Of a stretch of DNA of 64,000 nt, positions 1 through 37,020 are shown piece after piece. Position numbers and translations under genes: made by a program. Position 1 is the stretch's first letter, and every line of letters begins with the position of its first letter. The stretch covers positions 1-64,000 of the forward strand of contig JAVMKO010000153.1 in the NCBI GenBank assembly GCA_032164245.1, written 5' to 3'. This DNA comes from Sternotherus odoratus (taxonomy: Eukaryota; Chordata; Testudines; Kinosternidae). The notes under the pieces are model-generated. The model made no database searches. It had not been told where the DNA came from and worked only from the letters and a program-made list of their open reading frames with translations.

Positions 1-513
1 CCCACGCGGAGGTGGCTGCAGCTCCATGGGGCTGTGTATAGTCACAACGTGCCCACAGCTTGCTCTCGACCCCGGGGACACCAGGCTGCCCTCCCTGGTC
101 ATGGGCCCCAGCGGAGCCCCCTGCCGCCAGGCTGAGCGAGAGTGGCAAGTATTTGAGGGGGTGGGTGGGTTGGGAATAAGCCCCCACTGGGTGTGGGGCT
201 GAGGTGACGGGTACCTGGGAAGGGCTCTGCTCCCTTCCCCGAGGGGCTGGTGCCATTCCCAGGACGGCTGGGGAGATGCCCCCACCCCCATTTGGCCACA
301 GCCCCCCGCTCCCCTCCCCGAGGCCTTGCTTGGGGGCCCAGCCACCATCTGCAGAGCTCCCGGACATGGGGGGAGCTGGCAAGGGGTCGGGTGTTAGTCC
401 CCCCTATGTCCACAAGGAAAGCTGGGGGGGGGGGACACTGGCCCCAAGCTGGGGGTTCATTTCCCAGCATGGCTGGGGGGCCAGCCCGCAGGGCAGCACT
501 GGGGGCTCTGTAC
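1..513 (+). other. 3' part of an upstream plus-strand transcript, no coding exon identified
   Basis: GC-rich sequence ending in a strong polyadenylation signal. I could not recognise a protein in any plus-strand frame, and all frames close within a few hundred bases. It is best read as 3' UTR, or last exon plus UTR, of a gene left of the window. Bases 10-60 contain a copy of the dispersed GAGGTGGCTGCA module seen elsewhere in the window, so this edge is at least partly repeat-derived. Confidence 0.35.
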
Positions 514-519
514 AATAAA
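514..519 (+). terminator. Polyadenylation signal AATAAA (plus strand)
   Basis: Canonical AATAAA followed within 30 bases by a G/T-rich stretch (gggggctgtttgtctg), the usual arrangement of a 3' end. It would terminate a plus-strand gene from outside the window that converges on the minus-strand VCP-like gene. Confidence 0.55.
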
Positions 520-922
520 GAGCTTTTACCAATTACGGGGGCTGTTTGTCTGCGCGTCCCCGTCTCCCCCATCCCTCTGCTAGGGAGGGGCCCCCATCCT
601 AGGGGAGAGGGGAGCCCCAACTCTGCCGCCACCCCGTAACGCTGGTGGGAACTGGGCTGAGGCCCAGCAAACTCAGCCCAGGCTGCAGCCTCCAATCCGC
701 TCCGTAGCTGGCTCCAATGCTTGGCCCCTACTACCGCAGCTCTCCCCCCTCCCCCCCCCGCGCACCCCAAGCCATCCTATCCCCTGCCCTGGGGCTGGAT
801 CAGAGCCGGCGCCCCCTAGAGGGGAAAGGCCCCATGTCCCGTTCCCTGCGAGTGGGACCCACGACAGTCCAACTCCCCCCCGCTCCATCACGGCACCTGA
901 CACAGGCCCCACAATCCAGATC

Positions 923-928
923 TTTACT
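923..928 (-). terminator. Possible polyadenylation signal AGTAAA of the VCP-like gene
   Basis: On the minus strand this reads AGTAAA, a common variant signal, about 1.1 kb below the VCP-like stop codon. No AATAAA or ATTAAA was seen on the minus strand between the stop codon and the converging plus-strand signal at 514. That makes this the best candidate, but it rests on one hexamer. Confidence 0.35.
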
Positions 929-1329
929 CGTGTCCAGCCGCTACAGACCCCGATGGGCGCACACATGTGGCTGGCTCCCGCGGGGGCTGGGTGGGGGCTG
1001 GGTGCCATCAGAGGCAGGATGGGGCCCAGGTACCAGGGCAATCCAGGGTCCAGATCCTCTTGCTTCCTGCCGGTGTCAGAGCCAGGGGTGGGGGCTCGGG
1101 GGAGTCGGGCTCCTCCCTCCCACACACCCCGGGCCACTGATCCAAAAGGCAGGACAACAAAGCTGGCACTAAGACAGCAGGGGCATGTGTCTTTCTCCAA
1201 AGGCATGGGAGTCCGCAGGACGCCGGGGTCCCGTGAACGGGGGGGGGGGGGGGGGCTAGGACACCTGGGTTTGTTACCACACAAAAGAACACAACCAAGA
1301 GCAACCTGGGGCATGCGGGGAACCTGCTT

Positions 1330-1870
1330 CGGAAGAGCTCTCTGGTGCAAGAGGGGCGGGGCTTTCCAGTCGGAAAGGCGGAGCTCTCAGACGCAGGGGC
1401 GGAGCTCTCTGGTGCAAGAGGGGCGGGGCTTTCCAGTCGGAAAGGCGGAGCTCTCAGACGCAGGGGCGGAGCTCTCTGGTGCAAGAGGGGCGGGCTTTCC
1501 AGTCGGAAAGGCGGAGCTCTCAGACGCAGGGGTGGAGCTCTCTGGTGCAAGAGGGGTGGGGCTTTCCAGTCGGAAAGGCGGAGCTCTCAGACGCAAGGGC
1601 GGAGCTCTCTGGTGCAAGAGGGGCGGGGCTTTCCAGTCGGAAAGGCGGAGCTCTCAGACGCAGGGGCGGAGCTTTCCAGTCGGAAAGGCGGAGCTCTCAG
1701 ACGCAGGGGCGGAGCTCTCTGGTGCAAGAGGGGCGGGGCTTTCCAGTCGGAAAGGCGGAGCTCTCAGACGCAGGGGCGGAGCTCTCTGGGGCAAGAGGGG
1801 TGGGGCTTTCCAGTCGGAAAGGCAGAGATCTCTGGAGTGAGGGGCAGGGCTTTCCGGATGTAAAGGCGGA
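1330..1870. repeat. Minisatellite, about 65-bp unit, VCP-like 3' UTR region
   Basis: About eight head-to-tail copies of a unit containing CTTTCCAGTCGGAAAGGCGG, AGCTCTCAGACGCAGGGGCG and AGCTCTCTGGTGCAAGAGG. The first segment is itself a small palindrome (TTTCC AGTC GGAAA). Copies decay toward 1870-2000. Long open frames across it, on both strands, come only from the repeat. Confidence 0.9.
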
Positions 1871-2042
1871 GCTCTCTGGTGCAGGGGGCGGACCTGTCTG
1901 GTTGGGAAGGCGAAGCTTTCTGGTGCAAAGGGCAGAGCCAAGCCTTGGGTACAAGATGCCCTGGTGCCAGGGGCGTGGCTGTCTGGCATAAGGGGCGGAG
2001 CGGATGCTTCGACGCAGGGGGCGGGGCCAGTGATCCCGTCCG

Positions 2043-25046
<23,004 letters not shown>

Positions 25047-25180
25047 CTCGGCTGCGCTACCCCCGGCCGGGCCGCCCCGAACCGTCCCGCCGCTGCCTCT
25101 GCCCGGCTCGGCCCGGCCCGGCCCCGCCAGCGCCCCCCACGGACACTCGGGGAGTGGCAGAGAGGGGGAGGGGGGCTGAG
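25047..25180 (-). promoter_or_regulatory. Candidate CpG-island promoter and 5' UTR of VCP-like
   Basis: Very high GC with frequent CpG directly upstream of the ATG at 25044-25046 (CCCGGCTCGGCCCGGCCCGG). No TATA box in transcription orientation, consistent with a housekeeping-type CpG promoter. The boundary on the far side is the G/T-rich array at 25181. Confidence 0.5.
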
Positions 25181-25702
25181 CAATGACACTTGGGGGGGAA
25201 GGGGAGGCTTGTGCGTGGGGGGGGGGGTGTTTGGGGGGGTGGGTTGGGCGAGGAGGGCTGGTTTGGAGGGTTTTTTATGGGGGAGGGGTGGTGTTTGGCC
25301 TGGAGAATCCCAGAGCCAAAGGAGGGGGTGGTTGGGGGGGGGGAAGGGTGTGTGGTGTGGGCGGGTGTTGGGGGGAAGGGGGAGTGTTGGGGAGGGGTAG
25401 GAGGTGTGTGGGGGAGAGGTGAGGTTGGGGGAGGGGTGTTGTGGGGGGTATTTGGAAGGTGAGGAGGGGAGTGGTGTTCTGGGGAAGGGAGAGTGGTGAG
25501 GGGTGGTTAGGAGAGGGGGTGCGGTGTGGGGGGGACTTTTTGGGGAAGAGGTGAGGTTGGGAGAGGGGGTGTGGTGTGGGAGGTATCCGGGGGAAGGGGA
25601 AGTGGTGGGGCAGGGTTGGGGGTGTTGTGTGTTGGGGACATTTAGGGGGGGAGGTGAGGTTGGGGAGGGGGTGTTGTGTGGGGGGATGTTTGGGGAGAGA
25701 GG
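25181..25702. repeat. G/T-rich degenerate tandem array
   Basis: Loose repetition of GGGGGAGGGGTGTTGTGGGG and GGAAGGGGAGTGTTGGGG with little fixed register. It lies immediately upstream of the VCP-like promoter and joins directly to the cut end of the next CR1 copy. Confidence 0.8.
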
Positions 25703-27120
25703 TGTTCCTTGTTCCATCATCTGGTACCACTGAGAACAGTCTAGAGCAGGGGTCTCAAACTCAAATGACCATGAGGGCCGCATGAGGACTAGTGCACTGG
25801 CCCGAGGGCCGCACCACTGACACACACACACCCCCTCGCTGCCCCGGCTCCGCCCCCACTCCGCCCCTTCCAAGAGGTCCCACCCCTGCCCCACCTCCTC
25901 CTCTGAGCACGCAGCTCCCCATTCCCTCCTGGAAAGCGCTAGGCACCACCAACAGCTGTTTGGCAAACAAAGCAAGAGCAATCTAGGAAGTCCAGAGCTA
26001 GAAACACGCGTGGCCCAGCCAGGCAGCAGAGAAGCCTCCACTTCTGGCCCCTCCATCCTGCAAACTGCTATGGGGGGGGACCTGGGGGGTGGGGGGGCGC
26101 CAGGAAGCTTGGCGGGCCGCAGGGAAGGGCTTTGCGGGCCGCATGTTTGAGACCCCTGGTCTAGATCCATCCTCCTTCGAACCCCCTTTCAGGTAGTTGA
26201 AAGCAGCTATCAAATCCCCCCTCAGTCTTCTCTTCTGTAGACTAAACAATCCCAGTTCCCTCAGCCTCTCCTCAGCAGTCATGTGCTCCAGCTCCATAGT
26301 TTTTGTTGCCCTCTGCTGGACTCTTTCCACTTTATCAACATCCTTCTTGTAGTGTGGGGCCCAAAACTGGACACAGTACTCCAGATGAGGCCTCACCAAT
26401 GTCGAAGAGGGGGGAATGATCATGCCCCTTGCTCTACTGGCAATGCCCCTACTTATACAGCCCAAAATGCCATTAGCCTTCTTGGCAACAAGGACACACT
26501 GTTGACTCATATCCAGCTTCTCATCCACTGTAACCCCCAGGTCCTTTTCTGCAGAACTGTTGCCTAGCCATTCGGTCCCTAGTCTGTGGCAGTTCATGGG
26601 ATTCTTCTGTCCTAAGTGCAGGCCTTTGCACTTGTCTTTGTTGAACCTCGTCAGATTTCTTTTGGCCCAATCCTCTAATTTGTCTAGGTTCCTCTGTATC
26701 CTATCCCTACCCTCCAGTGTATCTACCACTCCTCCCAGTTTAGTGTCATCTGCAAACTTGCTGAGGGTGCAGTCCACACCATCCTCCAGATCATTAATTA
26801 AGATATTGAATAAAACTGGCCCCAGGACCGACCCTTGGGGCACTCCACCGGCTGCCAACTAGACATGGAGCCATTGATCACCACCCGTTGAGCCTGATGA
26901 TCCAGCCAGTTTTCTATCCACCTTATAGTCCATTCATCCAGCCCATACTTCTGTAACTTGCTGGCAAGAATACTGTGGGAGACCATATCAAAAGCTTTGC
27001 TAAAGTCAAGGAATCACATCCACTGCTTTCCCCTCATCCCCAGATTCAGTTATCTCCTCATAGAAGGCAATTAGGTTAGTCAGGCATGACTTGCCCTTGG
27101 TGAATCCATGCTCCCCGTTA
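25703..27120 (-). mobile_element. Second CR1 LINE copy, 3'-truncated, interrupted by a hAT element
   Basis: Minus-strand reverse-transcriptase fragment with [18 protein letters not shown] and [15 protein letters not shown], closely related to the copy at 20.8 kb. Unlike usual CR1 copies it lacks the 3' tail: it stops at about 25703 against a G/T-rich array. A short hAT element (25747-26158) sits inside. Frame breaks mark it as dead. Confidence 0.88.
25747..26158. mobile_element. Short non-autonomous hAT element, 412 bp, in CR1
   Basis: Ends CAGGGGTCTCAAAC (25747-25760) and GTTTGAGACCCCTG (26145-26158) are perfect inverted 14-mers. Flanks are GTCTAGAG (25739-25746) and GTCTAGAT (26159-26166), an 8-base duplication with one difference. 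The interior (GAGGGCCGCATGAGG…) is unlike the 1176-bp hAT at 21.9 kb except at the termini and GGGCCGC motifs. Confidence 0.88.
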
Positions 27121-27129
27121 AGGTCGTTG

Positions 27130-27405
27130 GGTTACCCCTAGATCTTGTGAAGAAGCTTATTTACTTTCTCTACACCAGTCAAGACTTTATAGGCCTCTAT
27201 CATATCCCCCCTTAGTCCTCTCTTTTCCAAGCTGAAAAGTTCCAGTCTTCTTAATCTCTCCTCATATGGAAGTTGTTCCATGTCTCTAATCATTTTAGTT
27301 GCCTCTCTCTGTACCTTTCCCATCTCCAATACATCTTTTTTTGAGATGGGGCGGCCAGAACTGCACATAGTATTCCAGCTGAAGCATGTATTTATGCAGT
27401 AGAAG
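27130..27405 (-). mobile_element. CR1 fragment of a different subfamily
   Basis: Contains TTTACTTTCTCTACACCAGT, CTCTTTTCCAAGCTGAAAAG and TAATCTCTCCTCATATGGAA, the reverse of a common CR1 open-frame end (PYEERLRRLELFSLEKR on the minus strand). It directly abuts the previous copy. Confidence 0.75.
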
Positions 27406-27419
27406 AGGAAGCGCTTTGT

Positions 27420-28190
27420 TTGCCAGACCAATCAGCAACGAAAGGCTGCAAAACATTATGCCTCTGGACTGCATCAACATGCAGACAGCCTTACAAGCCA
27501 GTCACTGTCAAAGCCCCTTTTAGAAGTACTTAATGAGGTTGTTAAAAATGCTGGAGACAACATAGTTTATTCAAATAAACACGGCTGTCACATCGTCTAC
27601 CCTCTTTAAGCAAGAGACACCGCACATTACAAACTGGAAGCCAGTGTTAAGTGCATTGTCATTTGTTAATCCAGAAGTTGGACACGGATTCCAGCCAATG
27701 CTCACTATCTGCAAGTTGAAAAAGTGAAGAACTCTCTCACTGTGTTCAGAAAAGATGCCTACGTGGCTGATGAATGCACCCATGCAAATGGCGTCAAGTA
27801 TTAAGTCACTGCCTATGTTAGCTAGATGTCAGCGGTGGATGAATTTCTAGATGTTAAGGTTATTGAAGACGCATCGGCTTCATCTGTGACAAGCCACATC
27901 TTAGAAGAGTTTAATGCTTGTCAACCGAACCCCAAACAGACGGCTGCTTGGGCGTTTGATGGAGCTGCAAATGTCTCTGGAAGACATGGTGAAGTACCGG
28001 TTTTGCTCAGAGAAACGTGTAACTCTAAGCTCAGCAATACACAGAGGCTATCTACGCCAGCGAGATCTAGTACGAGCTGCAGAATCTTCAAAAGACACAA
28101 AAAAAACCCCTAGAAATGTAATGTCTTCATTAGACTCTTTTTTCAGAAAGAGTCCCAAAAAACTGAAGCTATAGAAGATACATTGGCAGG
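27420..28190 (+). pseudogene. Decayed hAT-family transposase (ZMYM1/TTF-type-like)
   Basis: Plus-strand reading with several stops gives SGLHQHADSLTSQSL, VDEFLDVKVIEDASASSV and AWAFDGAANVSGRHGEV. The last matches the catalytic-core motif of ZMYM1/DUF4371-type hAT transposases (…DGASNMSG…). A piece reading SLDSFFRKSPKKLKL near 28123 looks like the N-terminal part of such a protein and is out of normal order, so the copy is rearranged as well as broken. It cannot encode an active enzyme. Confidence 0.6.
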
Positions 28191-28805
28191 GCCGGCTCTA
28201 GAGGGCAGCTCTGATGTACCAAGGGGTTTAGCTAAAAATGTAAAAACAAAAAACAAAAAAAGCCTGGTTTCGGGTCAAAGGCAACGCTTCCATTTTGATT
28301 TGGTTTTTGGGTCAACATTTTCTGCATGAAAAAGCCCCACGGAAGCATTTTTTCTGATTCCCCCCATCCCCTGACTGAAATAATCTGGCAAACTCAGCAT
28401 CCCCAAATCTGCATCATTTTGTCCTGGGGGAAAAAAGGATTAAAACGGTCACAGTTCTAGTTCCCCTTCTCCCCAGCATCCCCTCACGGGCTGAGGGCCC
28501 TGTGTACAGAGCAGCACCTTGGTGTGAACCGGGAGGAGCTGCACTGGATTCACTCTGGAGTAACCGGGGGAAGGATCCAGCCGGGCCCTTTGGCTTAGGC
28601 CTTGTCTGCCCTGGCGTGTGGCAGACCCAGTGCCAGGCTGGGCTGGGCCCTTCAGCTCTGGGTCATTTGTGGGGAAGATGGGAGCAGCTGGATGGGCCCA
28701 TACATGACCTCCTGGCCCCACCTTGCGGCCCCGCTCAGAGAGAGGCCATCCCACTGGAGGGCGCTGGGCCCATTCTCCCACCTACCCCACAAGAACAGCG
28801 TCTCT
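28191..28805. other. Intergenic, no gene recognised
   Basis: An A-rich stretch (28230-28440) resembling the flanks of the MITE-like element at 3.3 kb is followed by GC-rich unique-looking sequence. No conserved reading frame or splice pattern seen. Confidence 0.4.
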
Positions 28806-28999
28806 TAGCTAGCGCGTCCCAGCCGGAGATCTCAAAGCACTGCACACAGGCACGCAGTCTCATTATTCCCGGGCTGTAGTTGGGGAAACTAAGGCACAGG
28901 GAGGGGACAAGACTTGCCCGAAGTCACTCAGCAGTTCAGTGGCAGAGGTGGGAATGGAGCCCAGGTCTCCAGAGTCCCCAGCTAGTGCTCTGCCCACTA
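28806..28999 (-). repeat. MIR/CORE-SINE-like element, antisense
   Basis: Reads GGGGAAACTAAGGCACAGGG, CTTGCCCGAAGTCACTCAGC, AGTGGCAGAGGTGGGAATGG, CCAGCTAGTGCTCTGCCCAC in order, the reverse complement of a MIR-type SINE from core to head. Divergent and old. Confidence 0.75.
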
Positions 29000-29097
29000 G
29001 GCCGGGCTGTTTCAAGCCTTCTCACCCCCGTGCCACCAGACCCAGCCCGCCCTCCACCCCAGTCAGCCCAGCAGCTCCCGGCACCAAGAACCAAACT

Positions 29098-29103
29098 TTT
29101 ATT
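29098..29103 (-). terminator. Polyadenylation signal AATAAA of C19orf67 homologue
   Basis: Minus strand GCAATAAAAG about 610 bases past the stop codon at 29716-29718. No other AATAAA lies between. A 3' UTR of about 0.6 kb is implied. Confidence 0.7.
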
Positions 29104-29715
29104 GCAAAAAACACACGGTTATAAATAAGAATTGCACTTGGGTTAGGGGGAGGGGGAGCCCCTGCACAGGGCTCTGTGGGGGGAAGGGGGCCTCCAGCTC
29201 AAGTTCAGGTGGGGGAGGGGACCCCTGGTGGTGCTCTGTGCACATGGGGAGGGAGGGGGTGTCTCAGTGCCCAGCCAGTTTGAGACAAACCCCCAGCAGA
29301 TAGGGCCTGAGGTGGGATTACGGGGCTGCCTGGGGAGACCCCCGTTCCCCATTCACAGCTGAGATCCAGCCCCCAGCCGGGGCTTTTTCAGGGGAGGGTT
29401 TATGGACTCAGCAGCTGCCCCACCCCACCCCCGGGCATCCGCTCTCCTAGGGGCAGCGGGGTGAACTCTGCAGAGACGGGTCCCTGGCCTGCCCTCCAGC
29501 CCCACGGGGTGGGTGGGTGAGACAGGGCTGAGCCGCCTCCCCTCGCTAAGGCTAACGAGCCCCCTGGGCCTAGAATCAGAGGAGTTTTAAAACAGCCAAC
29601 GGGCAGTTAAAATACAATGGGCCTGTTTGGGCGTCAGGTCAGCCCTGATGCCAGGGTGAGGGGCCCAGCAGGAAGCAAGTAGCCAGCACCTGCCCCTGCG
29701 CCCCAGGAAGCTGTG

Positions 29716-33557
<3,842 letters not shown>

Positions 33558-33789
33558 CCCGGGGTCCCGTCCCAGTGGCTGCAAGAGAGGGAACCGCTGA
33601 GGCCGGAGCCGGGGTGGGTTCCCCCCACCCCAGGGGAGCAGCCATCGTCTCATGGGGGCGCTAGAAGGGATCAGCCAGGAGAGCGGGTTACTTGGCCCCC
33701 CAGCCTGATGCCGCCAGTCCCCTGTACACCTCCCCAGGGCAGTGGCGAGTGCACCATCCCTGGGGGTGGAGATGAGGGGAGAAGGCCTC

Positions 33790-34180
33790 GTCTACACGGG
33801 GAAACTAATCTGAATTAGCTAACAGGGTAAATTCAAACCAGATTACCCCCCCTCCGGACACTCGCATTCCAGATAGAGGTGCCCTCGATCCCGATTCGCC
33901 CCGGCTGTAGGGAATCGCTGAGGGAGAGGGATCGGGCCCTGCCCTGGGAGAGGAAGGGGGACCAGACCTACACCTGCCCCCTGCTTTAGCAGTCATAGGA
34001 TCACCCAGAGGGGCTGCCAAACAGCCCCCCACTCCTGCCCCCTCACGTCCCCATGCCCCATCGCAGCTGCAAGGGGCCTTGGTACTAGCCCCCAGCTCGA
34101 GGCAGGTGTCCCCAGGAGCCCCAGGACTAGGGCCCTGAGGGGGGGGGACATTCTTAGGGCCCATCGAGGCCACCTCCTGC
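33790..34180. other. Upstream of C19orf67, no gene recognised
   Basis: Moderately GC-rich, with one segment (TCTACACGGGGAAACTAATC) resembling a dispersed reptilian repeat. A 5' non-coding exon of C19orf67 could lie here or as far as 34.8 kb, but none can be fixed from sequence alone. Confidence 0.35.
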
Positions 34181-34462
34181 GGGGGGGGAGGGGGAACCCC
34201 AGCTCCAGTGACAAGGAGCTGGGGGGGAGGGGGGGAGGAACCCCAGCTCCAGTGACAAGGAGCCGGGTGGGGGGAGGGGGGAACCCCAGCTCCAGTGACA
34301 AGGAGCCGGGTGGGGGGAGGGGGGAACCCCAGCTCCAGTGACAAGGAGCTGGGTGGGGGGAGGGGGGAACCCCAGCTCCAGTGACAAGGAGCTGGGTGGG
34401 GGGGAGGGGGGGAGGAACCCCAGCTCCAGTGACAAGGAGCCGGGTGGGGGGAGGGGGCATCT
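34181..34462. repeat. Minisatellite AACCCCAGCTCCAGTGACAA, 6 copies
   Basis: Units of 52-58 bases: AACCCCAGCTCCAGTGACAA GGAGC followed by a G-rich linker of variable length (GGGTGGGGGGAGGGGGG). Confidence 0.92.
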
Positions 34463-34587
34463 CCCACCAGACCCCCCAGGTCAGGGGCTGCTTGAGAACT
34501 TGTAACTTAACCTCACTGCCTCAGTTTCCCCATCGCTATAACGGGGGGGGGGCACTGCCTGGGTTCGTGGAGTCAGGCTGCAGGGAG

Positions 34588-34822
34588 AGGGGCGGGGTTA
34601 GGACCTCGGGGGAGGGGCACGGGGCGGGGCTATGACCCTATGGGGGCGGGGCTATGACCTTATGGGGGCGGGGCAAGGGCGGGGTTATGGGGCGGTTTGT
34701 TCCTCTCCCCTTCACCTGCTCCTCCCGTGCGCCTCGCGCGCTAGGCCCTTCCAACTGCCACTCTGTGAGGGGCGGGGCCAAGGGAGGGGGAGGGGCCGCG
34801 CGCGTCCCAAGCCAGGGGGCGG
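34588..34822 (-). promoter_or_regulatory. Cluster of GC boxes, candidate C19orf67 promoter
   Basis: At least six GGGGCGGGG or GGGGGCGGGGC motifs (Sp1-type) in 235 bases, with CpG-rich sequence near 34730-34810 (GCGCCTCGCGCG). It lies 1.0-1.3 kb upstream of the first coding exon, compatible with a promoter for a 5' non-coding exon. Direction is inferred from the only nearby gene. Confidence 0.4.
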
Positions 34823-35589
34823 GGCAGAGAAGAGCAGATCAAAGTGTGGGGGGGGGGGGGCCGCACCAGGGAGGCTGCTAAGCGGGCCAGCCCCCCCACC
34901 CTGAGGGGGTCCCAGTTCCCCCCATTGCTGGGGGGCCCAGCCTTACACCATCCCCAACCCTAGCCCCCATCATGCCCCCCACCCCTCCCCTGGTGCAGGG
35001 GCTGCACTGAGGGGTCTGGATTGTCACCCCCTGTCCAGGGGGCATGTGTGGGTGCAGGGAGCAGCTCCCATGGGGGGGGGGCACAAATTGAGATATCCCC
35101 AGGGCGCCCCAGCCTGACCCTCCTTGAGGGTGCTCAGTCCCTGGGCAGGAGCCAGAACTACCACTGCAGGGGAAAAAAACACATTTATTTTCATTGCATA
35201 TGGGACCAAAAATGAAGGGGCGGGGCACCCCAAGAATCAAACTCTTCCCTGAAGCTGAATTCGAATCTGTTCCCCTCTCGCTTGCTCTGAGTCGAGCAGC
35301 ACCTGCCCCTACGGTAAAAATCACAACTGGCCATGCACAGTATTATTATTATTTACTTAAAATATTTCAGCCAGACTAACTGACAAAGAAGGAATTGGAG
35401 GGGCTCTTTTCGCCCCCTCCCCAGCCCCTCAACATTTCACCTGCCTCAACCCAGTCCTGCCAAAGCATCAATTTCATCCATGGAGCATTTTTCTTTGGGA
35501 GGAGCCGACTCTGCCCCTGAAAGCCCCAGCTGCCGGAGTCCAGGGATTTGTTGCAGCAGCGAAGACTTTTACCCCCCTTCATGAAGGGG

Positions 35590-35705
35590 TGTTTCATAGA
35601 GTTGACCCCAGAAGGGACTATTTAATCATCTGGGCTGGCCTCCTGCATAGCACAGCCCCTTAAATCCTCCCCAGATACCCCCACGCTGAGGTCAGAGACT
35701 GAGGT
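35590..35705 (-). mobile_element. CR1-type 3' end fragment
   Basis: TTTCATAGAGTTGACCCCAG, AAGGGACTATTTAATCATCT and CTGGCCTCCTGCATAGCACA form a degenerate copy of the sauropsid CR1 3' terminus in reverse. Confidence 0.55.
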
Positions 35706-36380
35706 GACTATAGACTGTTATAGATCTGGGGTTGAGAGGAGCACCCCAGCCCTACAGCAGGCCAGGGGGACCAGAGCACACATAAACCCACCCCCACAGC
35801 AGTGGGGTTTGAGCCCTATTCTTTAGCAAGGAGTTCAGCTTCAGGATAAATCAAAGCAACCCGAGCCTTTCCCTTGCCCCAGGATCCAGCTTCTGTCCAC
35901 CCCTACCTGCTCCCTGCAGGTCTGCTGTGTCTCTCTGACCACCTGGCTTGGTGAGCTCTTATCTCAGGCTCTGGGCTTCCTGCTCTCAAACCCATCACCT
36001 GGGGGGGGGCACTAATTAATCACAGGTGGGGGTGGCCTAGATCCACCTTCCTTAAAGGGCCAGCCGGTCTCCTGCTCTAGCTCCATCGGTTTAGATCCTG
36101 CACCACCAGCGTGGGTGGGAGTTTTGCTGCGGATTTCCTGGGGAGTAGGATCAGGCCTGCAGAGAAAGCAGGGCAAAGACCCCGTGTGGACGCAGTTCTT
36201 CTACTCTTAGAACAGCTCCAGTAGCACCCTACATTTCCGTACTCAGCTGCTTAGAACTTGGCCAAAGTTTGTTTGGGATGAAACTTCCCCAGCTGGGGAT
36301 CTGCTTCCGGTGATCTTGGGGAGTTGAGAACCTCACCGCTGGGGGGAAATGTCATTAGCCCATGTGGAAATTTCCCCCCG
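35706..36380. other. Intergenic, nothing recognised
   Basis: Between C19orf67 and PKN1. No conserved reading frame, splice pattern or tandem repeat seen. Confidence 0.4.
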
Positions 36381-36439
36381 ACCATTTGGTTCAGCAGCTC
36401 TAGTGCCCCCGTGTGGTGACACTGGAATCTTTCATGGAT

Positions 36440-37020
36440 GGTGGGGGAGGTCCTGGGGTCAGGGAGATGCCACTCCTGGCCTGTGTTTGTACAGCGCCTG
36501 GCACAATGTGCTCCTGGCCCATGACTAGGGCACCTAGGCACTACTGTAATACACCTAATAAATAACGTACAGCACCGAGCACCAGGGCTTGGACTTTGCT
36601 AGGGGTGCCTAGGCAGTACCATAATCCACCTACTAGCTAACTAATACAATGTGATCCCAACAGGCTCTGAACTCAGGGACCAGAAGAAACTGAGTCTGAA
36701 CCCCACGACAGCCAAAATGGCCCGTGTGTTAACCACTGATCATTTCAGCGCAAACATCTGCCTCATAGCAGGCCTAGGGACTGTGGGCAGGGCTTGTAGG
36801 TCACACCTGTCCCCTAACCTTTGTTGTGTCAATTCACGTTGCAAACACCTTGGGGTGAGGACCGTCTCAGTGGGTGTCCGTGCAGCTCCAAATGAAGCCA
36901 TCCCCATGTCTGCTGTTCTGTCTGTGCAGCACCCAGCACAGCAGGGGTCTAATCTTGATCGTCCCTTCCCCCAGCACCACTGTAATGAACATGATTCTCT
37001 TCTCCTCCCTCTGAGCCCTG
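36440..37020 (+). mobile_element. L2/CR1-like LINE 3' tails, two degenerate copies
   Basis: TTGTACAGCGCCTGGCACAA, CCTAGGCACTACTGTAATAC (36480-36560) and CACCTTGGGGTGAGGACCGT, GCACCCAGCACAGCAGGGG (36845-36950) have the layout of L2-type tails (count-style GTACAGCGCCTGGCAC followed by ATAAATAA). Confidence 0.45.
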
